From assembly GCA_022824865.1 (NCBI GenBank), contig JAJDZD010000013.1, positions 62,001-126,000 on the forward strand: DNA of 64,000 nucleotides, written 5' to 3'. Below the pieces are notes generated by a model. That model did no database searches. It was not told the DNA's origin and was given only the letters and a program-made list of their open reading frames with translations. This DNA is from Chloroflexota bacterium (GTDB taxonomy: Bacteria; Chloroflexota; UBA11872). Shown in pieces: positions 1 through 7,724 of this stretch. How positions within the stretch are numbered: position 1 is the stretch's first letter; each line of letters opens with the position of its first letter. The translations under genes were made by a program, and so were the position numbers.

Positions 1-12
1 GGAACGCGCCGC

Positions 13-747
13 GTGACGGGACGCACTCGCGCACGGCTGATGGGCATTGCCCGGCGCGTCTACCGCGTGCCCAGCCCCACCTATAACCACGCCTCGCGTC
101 GCAATCTGCAGCGCCTTGGCAGCCTCCTCTCGGAGCCGACCCGACGCGATGGTGTGCGCGTGTTGAACGTTGGCGGCGGCGGTCGGCAGTTTCCACCCGG
201 CACGCTGGATGGCTTCGTGCGACAGGCCATCGTCAACATTGACGTCGAACGTCACCCTGGCGTGCATGTGCTGGCCGACGCGGCTCGCCTGCCGTTTGCC
301 TCCAATGCCTTCGGAGGCGCCCTCTCCACGGCGGTGCTGGAGCACGTGCGCCGTCCCGGCGAGGCCATGGCCGAGGTCGCGCGCGTCTGTGCGCCCGGCG
401 CGTTGATCTACATCGAGGTGCCCTTTCTGCAGGGCTTCCACGCCTCGCCCCACGACTACCAGCGCTACACCAGCAGCGGCGTGGCCGAACTGCTACGAGA
501 TTTCGAGGACGTGGAAGTCGGCGTGTGCGTGGGCCCCAGTTCCGCCCTCAGCTGGGTGCTGCGCGGCTACGTCAAGGGCCTGCTCAGCGGCTTTTCCCGC
601 CACCGGCTGCGCGAACGCGCCGCCGAATTCGTCGCCGCCTGGCTCACCACGCCGATCAAGTTCCTGGATCGCTTCGTCGCCGACAGCCCCGCCGCCGAAG
701 ACCTGGCCTCCGGCTTCTACGCCTTCGCCCGCGCCCCCAAGGACTGA
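13..747 (+). CDS. Class I SAM-dependent methyltransferase
   Basis: This 244-residue protein has the fold of a small-molecule class I methyltransferase (Methyltransf_11 type). The glycine-rich SAM loop LNVGGGG lies at residues 51-57, and VLEHV at 109-113 followed by a conserved Pro-Gly turn matches the post-I/motif IV region of the family. The reading frame opens with GTG close to the window edge, so an upstream extension cannot be excluded. The substrate cannot be read from sequence. The next gene faces it convergently, so this gene probably ends its own transcript. Confidence 0.8.
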   Translation: MTGRTRARLMGIARRVYRVPSPTYNHASRRNLQRLGSLLSEPTRRDGVRVLNVGGGGRQFPPGTLDGFVRQAIVNIDVERHPGVHVLADAARLPFASNAFGGALSTAVLEHVRRPGEAMAEVARVCAPGALIYIEVPFLQGFHASPHDYQRYTSSGVAELLRDFEDVEVGVCVGPSSALSWVLRGYVKGLLSGFSRHRLRERAAEFVAAWLTTPIKFLDRFVADSPAAEDLASGFYAFARAPKD

Positions 748-779
748 AAGCCCTCGGCGCACACTCACTTCGGCCTGGG

Positions 780-1763
780 CTAGAGCGTCACCACCCTGCT
801 CTCAGCCGCTGAGGTATAGGCCGCGTCAATCACCCGCTGCACTTCCAGGCCACCCTCGCCGGTCAGAACGGGGGTGCCGCCATTTACGCCTTCGACGAAA
901 TCGGCAATCAGCGGAAGATCGTGCAACTCGTGCTCGGCCAGGGTGAACGTCTCCGAGCGGTCGGGGCGCTCGACGGTGAATTCCTCGCCACGCGCGAAGG
1001 GCACGTTGATGTGGCCGTCGGTGCACCAGACTTCGTAGTCGCCGCGCGCCGGATTGATCGACCAGAGCGCCGAAATGGTGGCCTGGACGCCTGACTCGTA
1101 CTGGACGATTACGGAGGTCGTGTCCTCCACGTTGCCGGGGATCACGCGCTGGTCGCTGAAGGCGGCCACGCGCGCGGCCTTGCCGGCCAGGCTGTAGAAA
1201 ATGTCCAGCCGGTGGCTGCCCAGGTCCATCAGCGGGCCGCCGCCGCTCTGCGCCTGGTCGACGCGCCAGTACTTGGGGTCGTCCGGCGTCATGGTGAAGG
1301 GCCCTGAGGTGTTGGCGTGCAGGGCGATGAGGTCGCCCAGTTCGCCGGACTCCACGATCTCCCGCACGCGCAGGTTGATCGGATAGAACCGGTGGTAAAA
1401 CGCGATGCCCAGCCGCAGACCAGCCTGGTCCGCCGCCTCCACCATGCGCGCCGCCTCGGCCGCGTCCATGGCCATCGGCTTTTCCACCAGCACGTGCAGG
1501 CCGCGTTCCAAAGCCGCCAGCGTCTGCGGGCCGTGCAGGTTCACCGGCGTCGCCACGTACACGGCGTCCAGCCCGCCGGCCGCCAGCATGTCGTCGTAGT
1601 CGGTGTAGGCGTGCGAAGTCCCGAACTGCCGAGCGTATTGGTCGAGTAGCTCTGGATTGCGGCGGCAGATCGCCACGAGCTCGCTGCCCTCGTGGGCCTG
1701 GATGGCGGGCGCGACGGCCCTGGCCGCAATGTCTCCCAAGCCCACAATTCCCCAGCGCACCAT
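780..1763 (-). CDS. Gfo/Idh/MocA family oxidoreductase
   Basis: A 327-residue NAD(P)-dependent dehydrogenase of the sugar/inositol type. The N-terminal Rossmann loop reads VGLGDIAARAV, and the family's EKP motif appears as VLVEKPMAMD, which places the catalytic lysine. The C-terminal half matches the Gfo/Idh/MocA alpha/beta domain. I chose the ATG at 1763 because it begins directly with the Rossmann strand (MVRWGIVGLG); the longer frame to 1823 adds 20 residues that do not fit the family. A second member of the family is encoded at 23659-24636. Substrate unknown. Confidence 0.88.
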   Translation of the reverse strand: MVRWGIVGLGDIAARAVAPAIQAHEGSELVAICRRNPELLDQYARQFGTSHAYTDYDDMLAAGGLDAVYVATPVNLHGPQTLAALERGLHVLVEKPMAMDAAEAARMVEAADQAGLRLGIAFYHRFYPINLRVREIVESGELGDLIALHANTSGPFTMTPDDPKYWRVDQAQSGGGPLMDLGSHRLDIFYSLAGKAARVAAFSDQRVIPGNVEDTTSVIVQYESGVQATISALWSINPARGDYEVWCTDGHINVPFARGEEFTVERPDRSETFTLAEHELHDLPLIADFVEGVNGGTPVLTGEGGLEVQRVIDAAYTSAAESRVVTL

Positions 1764-1963
1764 CGGCCAGCCCTCGCGCACGGCTACAGCAGGCACGGTA
1801 CCCGCGTGCTGGCGCGTAAGCAATTCAAAGGACCGCCGCTCTCACCCGCCACAACGCTGCGGGGCGGCCTGCCACGCCAGCGAGTCCTGGAATCTTGGCC
1901 TATGGGCCGTCCCTACCGCGCTCGCTCAGGCCAAACCCCGGCCGGCGTGATGTCAGCCGGGAA

Positions 1964-2371
1964 TCAGGACGAACGGCGCAGAGCCGCCAGGCGACTCCAC
2001 ATGCGGCAACCCAGGGAGCCCACCACGAGGACGAACAGGGGGTTGATGAATCCCCAGAACGTGCCGCTGTCCTGGCCGCTAAAGACGCCGAACCAGTTCC
2101 AGAAGAACCAGAGCGCCAGCAGGATGACCCCGTAGAACGTGAGGTTGGTCTCCAGGTACTCCCGCCAGTGGGGATCGCTGTCCAGCGCGAGCTTGCGACG
2201 GAAGCTCAGCCCGAGCGCGATCACAACGCTGACAGCCATGAACCAGTCCATCACGTGCCACGCCGTGAACGGCTCATCGCCGCCGGGGTGGTAGAGGCTC
2301 GTAATGATGAAGTGGATGCCGACCGCCGACGCCATCAGAATCTGGTAGCCCGCCACGACTCGCAACACCAT
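1964..2371 (-). CDS. Small four-helix membrane protein
   Basis: A 135-residue hydrophobic protein with about four predicted membrane segments. One contains the run YQILMASAVGIHFI, a second VVIALGL, and two more lie near the C-terminus, followed by a basic tail. The ATG at 2371 sits at the edge of the first helix with GGGAGG about eleven bases upstream; a GTG at 2425 would add an 18-residue polar leader. It lies about 100 bp downstream of the TGA-containing redoxin gene on the same strand and may be co-transcribed with it. No family was recognised with confidence. Confidence 0.6.
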   Translation of the reverse strand: MVLRVVAGYQILMASAVGIHFIITSLYHPGGDEPFTAWHVMDWFMAVSVVIALGLSFRRKLALDSDPHWREYLETNLTFYGVILLALWFFWNWFGVFSGQDSGTFWGFINPLFVLVVGSLGCRMWSRLAALRRSS

Positions 2372-2467
2372 TCCCGTCACCGCCTCCCGATCTTGATGGC
2401 CCCGGACCAACCATGCCGCTGGCACGAAAGTATAGAAGCGATACGTGCGCCGGCTGACGAGCGACGA

Positions 2468-3070
2468 CTACTGCAGGTGCTGGAGGATTACGGTCAACTC
2501 GTCGGCCGAGATCCGCCCGCCCACGCGCAGCGCGGTGGTGCCGTCGGAGTTCACGAACACCCAGAACGGAAAGCCCCCAAGCCCGTAGGCGTTGGCAATT
2601 GCGTCCTTGGTGTCCACCACAACGGGTGAACTCCAACCCTCGCGTTCCAGCCAGGCCTCCGGCGGGTAGTTGGCCCGCCCCGAGTCAATGGCTGTGGCGA
2701 TCGCGTAGATGTCGATGTTCTCTGGTACGCCCCCGGCGTCCACAAGGGCCTGTACGACAGGCACCTCGGCTTGGCAGTGCGGTCACCAGTGCGCCAGGAA
2801 GACCAGCGCCTTGGTTCGCCCGTCGTTGGTGATCGACACGGCCGCCCCATCAAACGACGTACCGCGCACCTCCGGCGCCGGCTGTCCGGCCGCGCTATCG
2901 GGAACGGGCTGTTGAAAGGCCGCCAGCCTTGTCCCACTGACCTCGGGATCCCGAACGCTCGCCCCGCCGTCCTCACCCTCCCCGCAGGCGGCCAGCAACG
3001 GAACCATGCCAACGATGAGCGCAAGGGTCAGGATGCGCAGTGCGAGCGTGGCGTGGTTCTTGAAGTTCAC
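2468..3070 (-). CDS. Probable selenoprotein: TlpA/thioredoxin-like lipoprotein with UxxC active site
   Basis: Read through one in-frame TGA (2783-2785), this frame gives a 200-residue extracytoplasmic redoxin. Residues 1-29 are a lipoprotein signal with lipobox LLAAC. The thioredoxin-fold strand LVFLAHW is followed directly by TGA as codon 96 and then PHCQAEVP, so the TlpA/AhpC-type motif W-C-P-H-C is written W-TGA-P-H-C. The rest of the fold continues in the same frame, including the cis-Pro loop GGFPFWVF. A 6-bp hairpin with a CGU loop starts 20 bases after the TGA (listed separately). Selenocysteine at position 96 would act as the attacking residue with Cys99 as partner. The start is GTG with GGAGGA upstream. 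The alternative is a stop that splits the gene; the intact fold and hairpin argue against decay. No sel genes are visible in this window. Confidence 0.78.
2744..2766 (-). promoter_or_regulatory. Candidate bacterial SECIS hairpin
   Basis: On the minus strand, GCCTGT (2762-2757) and ACAGGC (2753-2748) form a perfect 6-bp stem around a CGT loop (2756-2754). After one T-C mismatch, three more pairs follow (including one G-U). The loop lies 26 nt after the TGA and has G as its second base. That agrees with the published bacterial SECIS model as I recall it: a short upper stem, a small loop with G in the first two positions, and a distance of roughly 16-37 nt. The hairpin lies inside coding sequence, as in other bacterial selenoprotein genes. 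Confidence 0.65.
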
Positions 3071-3145
3071 CGGTCAGCGCGTCCTCCGGCAGGCGACCTA
3101 CCCAGCATAGCCTTGGGGCTGCCTGTCAGTTCGTCCTTGATATAT

Positions 3146-4012
3146 CTAGTCCTTTTTTTCGGTCCCTGCCAGCCGGGTAACCGCCTCGGCCAGGTCGGAC
3201 AGGTCCTCACCGCGGGCGAACGCGGCATCCACTTCGCGGAACACCTGGGCCGCGCCCGTGTGGAAGTCGGGGGTGACGCCGACGTGGTCAAAGGTGCTGG
3301 CGATCTCTTCCATTTCGCCGATCCAGCGGTAGGCGACCGTGGGAAGCCGTCGCATGCCCTGCGTGGCGGCGCCAAGGGCGGCGGCCTGGCTGTTTTCCAT
3401 CTCGGCAATTAGCTCGTCGTAGACGTCCAGCCGCCTCGCGGCCACCAGCAGCGCCGTGCGCAGGGCGGTCGTTCCCTTGGTCATGGCCGCGTAACACATC
3501 TTCACGGCCGAGGCCTTGCCGATCTCCGGTCCGACGTCCACCACGTCGATTCCGCGGCCGTCGAGTTCGCCGAGCAGATGGGCCGCCGACCCAGACGCGT
3601 AGACGCGCGGTCCCTGGCCGTTGCGCGGCGGTCCGCCCACGATGCCGCCATCCACCAGGCTCACGCCGCTGCCGTCCAGGTCGACCGCCATGGCCTGGAC
3701 GGTCTGCGGGGCGATCGCGTTGCAGTCAGCCAGCACCGTCGTAGCGCTGACCGATCTCGCTGCGGCGCCCACGTCAACAGCCACACCGCGGGCACGCGCC
3801 GGCACCAGGATCGACAGGATCAGATCGCAGCGCTCCACCAGCGCGCCCAGGTCGGGCACGTCCTCGATTCCGGCGGCCCGGGCCCGTTCGTGCGAGGCGG
3901 GGCTGCGTCCGGCAAGACAAGTCAGGACGGTAAGCCCACTGGCGCGCAGGGCCCCGCCGACGCCGGCCCCCATTTCGCCCGGACTCAGAATGCCAACGGT
4001 CTGCACGGCCAT
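3146..4012 (-). CDS. NAD(P)-binding 6PGDH-like dehydrogenase with DUF1932-type C-terminus
   Basis: A 288-residue protein of the beta-hydroxyacid dehydrogenase/6-phosphogluconate dehydrogenase-like superfamily. The N-terminal dinucleotide loop is GILSPGEMGAGVG, an atypical form of GxGxMG. The middle holds the conserved substrate segment ending DGGIVGGPP, and the helix SAVKMCYAAMTKG supplies the catalytic lysine. The C-terminal part matches the DUF1932 all-helical domain. The ATG at 4012 is preceded by GAGGAG and begins the Rossmann strand; the longer frame to 4147 runs into the tRNA gene. Substrate unknown, probably a hydroxy acid. Confidence 0.82.
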   Translation of the reverse strand: MAVQTVGILSPGEMGAGVGGALRASGLTVLTCLAGRSPASHERARAAGIEDVPDLGALVERCDLILSILVPARARGVAVDVGAAARSVSATTVLADCNAIAPQTVQAMAVDLDGSGVSLVDGGIVGGPPRNGQGPRVYASGSAAHLLGELDGRGIDVVDVGPEIGKASAVKMCYAAMTKGTTALRTALLVAARRLDVYDELIAEMENSQAAALGAATQGMRRLPTVAYRWIGEMEEIASTFDHVGVTPDFHTGAAQVFREVDAAFARGEDLSDLAEAVTRLAGTEKKD

Positions 4013-4116
4013 GCTCAACTCCTCGGCCTGGAGCGCAATCAAGAGCCCACACCCGCATGATGCCGGAGACAGCTGGCAGATCGCAGTCCAGTGCCGTTCG
4101 AGCCAGCGCGGCGCGG

Positions 4117-4188
4117 TAGCCCCGCCCGGACTCGAACCGGGGCGCATGGTTTAGGAAACCACCGCTCTATCCACTGAGCTACGGGGCC
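4117..4188 (-). tRNA. tRNA-Arg (anticodon CCU)
   Basis: The minus strand folds into a complete cloverleaf. The acceptor is GGCCCCG with CGGGGCT, the D-arm is GCTC-AGTGGATA-GAGC, the anticodon arm is GTGGT-TTCCTAA-ACCAT, and the T-arm is CCCGG-TTCGAGT-CCGGG. The anticodon is CCT (CCU in RNA), and A20 in the D-loop and A73 agree with arginine identity. The 3' end is followed by CCG, so the CCA tail is not fully encoded. It reads the AGG codon. Confidence 0.95.
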
Positions 4189-4259
4189 ATGGAACGGCGC
4201 CGCCCCGCTAACGATACCGAGCGCCCCTTCACCACGACGTCGTCTCCGCCGCGCCGGGA

Positions 4260-4991
4260 CTAGAACTCGATGTCGAACACAATGCTCACGGACACGCGGA
4301 CCGTGAAGTCGCCGGGAGAAACCGGCACGCTCGCGCCGCCGGCGTCGAGCGCCATCGCTCGCTCAAGCCGGGGCTCTGGCGGCAGGTCTCCCGACGTTTC
4401 GACGACGTGCCGCACGTTGCCCACGTTGACTCCCAGGCGGTCCGCCAGCTGCTCGGCTTTGGCCATGGCGTTATCCACGGCCGCATCGCGCGCCGCCACT
4501 TCCAGCGCCTGCGTGTCCTCCACGCCGAACCTGATGCCGCCGACGTTGTTTACGCCTGCCGCCAGCGCCGCGCCCAGTACGTCCCCGGTCATATCCAGGT
4601 CCCGTACCCGCACCAGGATCTGGCTGACCACGTGGTACAGGAATTCGCCGGTCGGCCCATCGGGGCCGTAGACCTGCTCGACCCACATATTGAAGCTCCA
4701 TGTCTGGATATCGTCTTCGTGGAGGTCGAGATCGATCAGCGTCTCAATCACGTTGGCCATCGCGGTCGTGTTGTCGACGATGGCGACGGTCGGGTCTTCG
4801 TCGATCGTCTGAACCCCAAGCTCGAGGTCCGCGATGTCCGGGGCGGCGGTCGCCGCGCCGTCACCACTCACACTGAGGGTGCGCAACGAAGCGGGAAACG
4901 CATCTTCACCCGATGACGCGCCGGCGGTGGCGATAACCGCCGTCAGCGCCAGAATGGCGATAACCAGTGAAACCCATGCTCGGCGCAGCAT
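4260..4991 (-). CDS. SIMPL (DUF541) domain-containing exported protein
   Basis: A 243-residue protein with an N-terminal signal peptide (hydrophobic stretch VSLVIAILALTAVIATAGAS) followed by a SIMPL/DUF541 domain. Its opening strand, LSVSGDGAATAAPDIADLEL, is the family hallmark, and the segment DAAVDNAMAKAEQLADRLG is the conserved helix. Family members are periplasmic or surface proteins, some linked to oxidative stress (YggE) or to kinase interaction, but the role is poorly defined. I chose the ATG at 4991 because it has AGGGAG upstream; a TTG two codons earlier is possible. Confidence 0.85.
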   Translation of the reverse strand: MLRRAWVSLVIAILALTAVIATAGASSGEDAFPASLRTLSVSGDGAATAAPDIADLELGVQTIDEDPTVAIVDNTTAMANVIETLIDLDLHEDDIQTWSFNMWVEQVYGPDGPTGEFLYHVVSQILVRVRDLDMTGDVLGAALAAGVNNVGGIRFGVEDTQALEVAARDAAVDNAMAKAEQLADRLGVNVGNVRHVVETSGDLPPEPRLERAMALDAGGASVPVSPGDFTVRVSVSIVFDIEF

Positions 4992-5158
4992 CTCCAACTC
5001 CCTCGGTGGATTCGGCGGACGACCGTCGTACAGAGCGTACCCCGGCCTTTTCGGGGCGCTTCCGCCTTGAGAGACCCTTGGGGATCAGCGGCCACCTCAG
5101 CATGTGCGGCGGAATCCCGCGGCGACGGTTGGCCGGGCAGGCGCGCGTCGCCGCGGCG

Positions 5159-6244
5159 TTAGTCCAGCGGCGCTCCCAGGCAGAGGCCCGTGTCGCGAGC
5201 GGCCAGAATCCACGGGTGGTCCAGCGGCACCGTCTTGCGCTCGCCGGCCACGGCCGCCACATCCACCAGCGCCGTGCTCTCGCCGCGGGCCGCCACCATC
5301 ACGCCCCTGGCCCCGTCGACTACCGCCTCCGTGCCGGCTGTCCCCAGCCGGGTTGCCAGCGTGCGATCGGTGGCCGTCGGCGTCCCGCCGCGCTGCACGT
5401 GGCCCAGGATGGTCAAGCGGGCTTCCAAGCGCGTCAGCGACTCCAGGCGGTGTGTGAGCGCCAGGGTGGGACCGGCAAACTCGAACGCTAGGCCACCGGT
5501 TGAGGCCTCGTCCGTCAGCCCCAGGTCGGCGGGACTCTGCGGCTTTGCGCGTTCCGCCACGGCCACGATGCTGAACCCGTGGCCGCCCATGCTGCGCTGG
5601 CGGATCGATTCGGCCACGTAGTCCACGTCGTACGGTAGCTCGGGGATCAACACCACGTCCGCGCCGCTGGCCAGGCCGGCGCCCAGGGTCAGCCAGCCCG
5701 CGTTGTGACCCATGATCTGCACCACGATGATTCGGTGATGACTGTGGGCCGTGCTGTGCAGCCGGTCGATGGCGTCGGTCGCAATGGACAGCGCCGTGTC
5801 GAAGCCGATGCTGGTGTCGGTGTGCGCGATGTCGTTGTCGATGGTCTTCGGCAACGTGATGATGTTGAGACCGGCGTCCAGCAGCCGCTGGGCGCTGGAA
5901 TGCGTACCGCCGCCGCCCAGGCAGACCAGCGCGTCCAGGTGCAGGTTGGCGTAGTTCTCGCAGACCCGGGCCGTCATGTCGATCGTCTGATCGCCAACCC
6001 GCAACTTGTGCGGCTTGTCGCGGCTGGTGCCCAGGATCGTGCCACCACGGGTCAGAATCCCGGCCAGCGACTCCGAGTCCAACTCCTCCACCCGGTTCTC
6101 CACCAAACCGCGGAACCCGTCGCGAATCCCCACCACCCGCATGCCATAGCGCCCGATGGCAGCCTTGCCCACCGCGCGAATCGCCGCGTTCAGCCCTGGG
6201 CTGTCGCCCCCAGCCGTGAGGATGCCAATGCGGCGCGGAGTCAC
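5159..6244 (-). CDS. pfkA: 6-phosphofructokinase
   Basis: A 361-residue phosphofructokinase, which phosphorylates fructose 6-phosphate in upper glycolysis. The nucleotide loop [16 protein letters not shown] is at the N-terminus, the substrate/catalytic motif reads PKTIDND, and MGHNAGW replaces the E. coli MGRYCG-type motif. The phosphate-binding loop reads LGGGGTHSS rather than the usual GGDGS: the Asp that normally helps bind Mg-ATP is Gly, while the following Gly, typical of ATP users, is kept. PKTIDND rather than PGTIDND is also common in pyrophosphate-type and long PFKs, so phosphoryl-donor choice is not certain. The start is GTG. Confidence 0.85.
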   Translation of the reverse strand: MTPRRIGILTAGGDSPGLNAAIRAVGKAAIGRYGMRVVGIRDGFRGLVENRVEELDSESLAGILTRGGTILGTSRDKPHKLRVGDQTIDMTARVCENYANLHLDALVCLGGGGTHSSAQRLLDAGLNIITLPKTIDNDIAHTDTSIGFDTALSIATDAIDRLHSTAHSHHRIIVVQIMGHNAGWLTLGAGLASGADVVLIPELPYDVDYVAESIRQRSMGGHGFSIVAVAERAKPQSPADLGLTDEASTGGLAFEFAGPTLALTHRLESLTRLEARLTILGHVQRGGTPTATDRTLATRLGTAGTEAVVDGARGVMVAARGESTALVDVAAVAGERKTVPLDHPWILAARDTGLCLGAPLD

Positions 6245-6470
6245 GCTGCGGCCACCCTTAGAGTCCGTCCGCGCATCAGCCGACCTCGCCGTATGCCCCG
6301 CCCGACTACGTTACACCGCGCGGGCGCGCGTTGCCCGAGGTCGTTCGGCGGATAAACGCCGGTCCGCTTCGACTAGCTGGGACCACTCAGTTCGGCGATT
6401 GAGCGGAGATTCCCAGATTCCGGCCTACAAAGCACCCAGTATTGTCGAGCCCGAATGTTCGATAGTCATA

Positions 6471-6498
6471 TTGAATACACAATGGAGTCGTTTATTAT
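6471..6498 (+). promoter_or_regulatory. Putative sigma-70-type promoter before the Fic gene
   Basis: The 289-bp gap between the divergent pfkA and Fic genes becomes AT-rich near its right end. TTGAAT at 6471-6476 and TATTAT at 6493-6498 are separated by 16 bp and lie 36 bp upstream of the Fic ATG. The match is by eye only. Nothing else is visible in the gap. Confidence 0.4.
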
Positions 6499-6533
6499 AA
6501 GACTCTACGTCGTGATGAAAGAATTAATTCGAC

Positions 6534-7658
6534 ATGCTGTTCGACGCGCCCACGCTTGACGAGCGCGAGCTTGCCGTCTGTGCGCAGTTGGACAGTCTTC
6601 GCGCGGCGCTGCGATATCAGGTCGCCGACGAACGGCGCTGGAGCGGGATGCTGCGGCGTGTCGCGGGTGCCCGGGCCATTCAGGGCTCCAACAGCATCGA
6701 GGGCCTGCACGTCACGCTTGACGACGCCGTGGCGGCCGTTGGCGGGGGCGATCCACTGGACGCGGCTCCCCATGTGTGGCCCGCGATTCAGGGTTACCGC
6801 GACGCCCTGACGTTCATCCTGCAACTGGCGGACGATCCCAGCTTTATCTACGACGCGTCGCTGCTGAAGAGCCTGCATTTCATGATGACGAAGGATGACA
6901 TGCGGAGCGGCCCTGGCCGCTGGCGGTCAGGGCACGTCTACGTGCGCGACGAGCGAACGCAGGAGCTTGTCTACGAGGGTCCTGACGCTCTGGAAGTGCC
7001 AAACCTTGTGGCCGAACTTGTCGCGGAGCTTCGCGAGCCGGATGACACACAACCGGCGGTGGTGCGGGCGGCCATGGCGCACCTGAACCTGGTCATGATT
7101 CATCCCTACAGGGACGGCAACGGTCGGATGGCGCGGGCGCTCCAGTCCCTCGTGTTGGCGTGTGCCGGCGTGCTTGCCCCTGCCTTCGCCAGCATCGAGG
7201 AGTACCTGGGACAAAACACCGAGGCCTACTACGCGGTGCTGGGTGAGGTTGGCGGCGGCTCGTGGCAGCCATGCCGAGATGCTCGCCCGTGGGTCCGTTT
7301 CGCGATGACCGCGCACTTTCGGCAGATCCAGACGCTGCGTCGTCGGGCCGACGAGGCCGAGCGCCGCTGGGAGTTGCTGGAACGGGAGGCTCGGGCTCGG
7401 GGCCTGCCGGAACGATCGATCCCCGGCCTGTTCGACGCCGCCCAGGGCTTCCGCATTCGAAACGCGGTCTACCGCGAACTCGCCGAGGTCAGCCAGGTCG
7501 TGGCCGGCCGCGACCTACAGCTGCTGGCGGGCGCGGGGCTCTTGGAGGCGCGCGGCCAGCGGCGCGGCCGCTACTACGTCGCCTCGGAGAAGCTCACCGG
7601 TCTCGAAGCGTCGATCCACCGCGACCGCACGCCGATCCCCGATCCGTTCGAGGCCTGA
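6534..7658 (+). CDS. Fic/DOC family AMPylase with N-terminal inhibitory motif
   Basis: A 374-residue Fic protein. The catalytic motif HPYRDGNGRMAR is at residues 190-201 with all key residues (His190, Asp194, Asn196, Arg198, Arg201). Upstream, SNSIEG at 52-57 fits the autoinhibitory (S/T)xxxE(G/N) helix, so this looks like a class II Fic protein that restrains itself rather than depending on a separate antitoxin. The C-terminal 100 residues resemble the winged-helix region common in this group. Fic enzymes usually transfer AMP to a Ser, Thr or Tyr of a target protein. The target is unknown and no partner gene is adjacent. Confidence 0.9.
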   Translation: MLFDAPTLDERELAVCAQLDSLRAALRYQVADERRWSGMLRRVAGARAIQGSNSIEGLHVTLDDAVAAVGGGDPLDAAPHVWPAIQGYRDALTFILQLADDPSFIYDASLLKSLHFMMTKDDMRSGPGRWRSGHVYVRDERTQELVYEGPDALEVPNLVAELVAELREPDDTQPAVVRAAMAHLNLVMIHPYRDGNGRMARALQSLVLACAGVLAPAFASIEEYLGQNTEAYYAVLGEVGGGSWQPCRDARPWVRFAMTAHFRQIQTLRRRADEAERRWELLEREARARGLPERSIPGLFDAAQGFRIRNAVYRELAEVSQVVAGRDLQLLAGAGLLEARGQRRGRYYVASEKLTGLEASIHRDRTPIPDPFEA

Positions 7659-7724
7659 TCACCCCCCGCGCTACGCTGCCAGCGCTTGGCGGCAGTCGCC
7701 GTTCGGCCGAGAGGCGTAGACACG

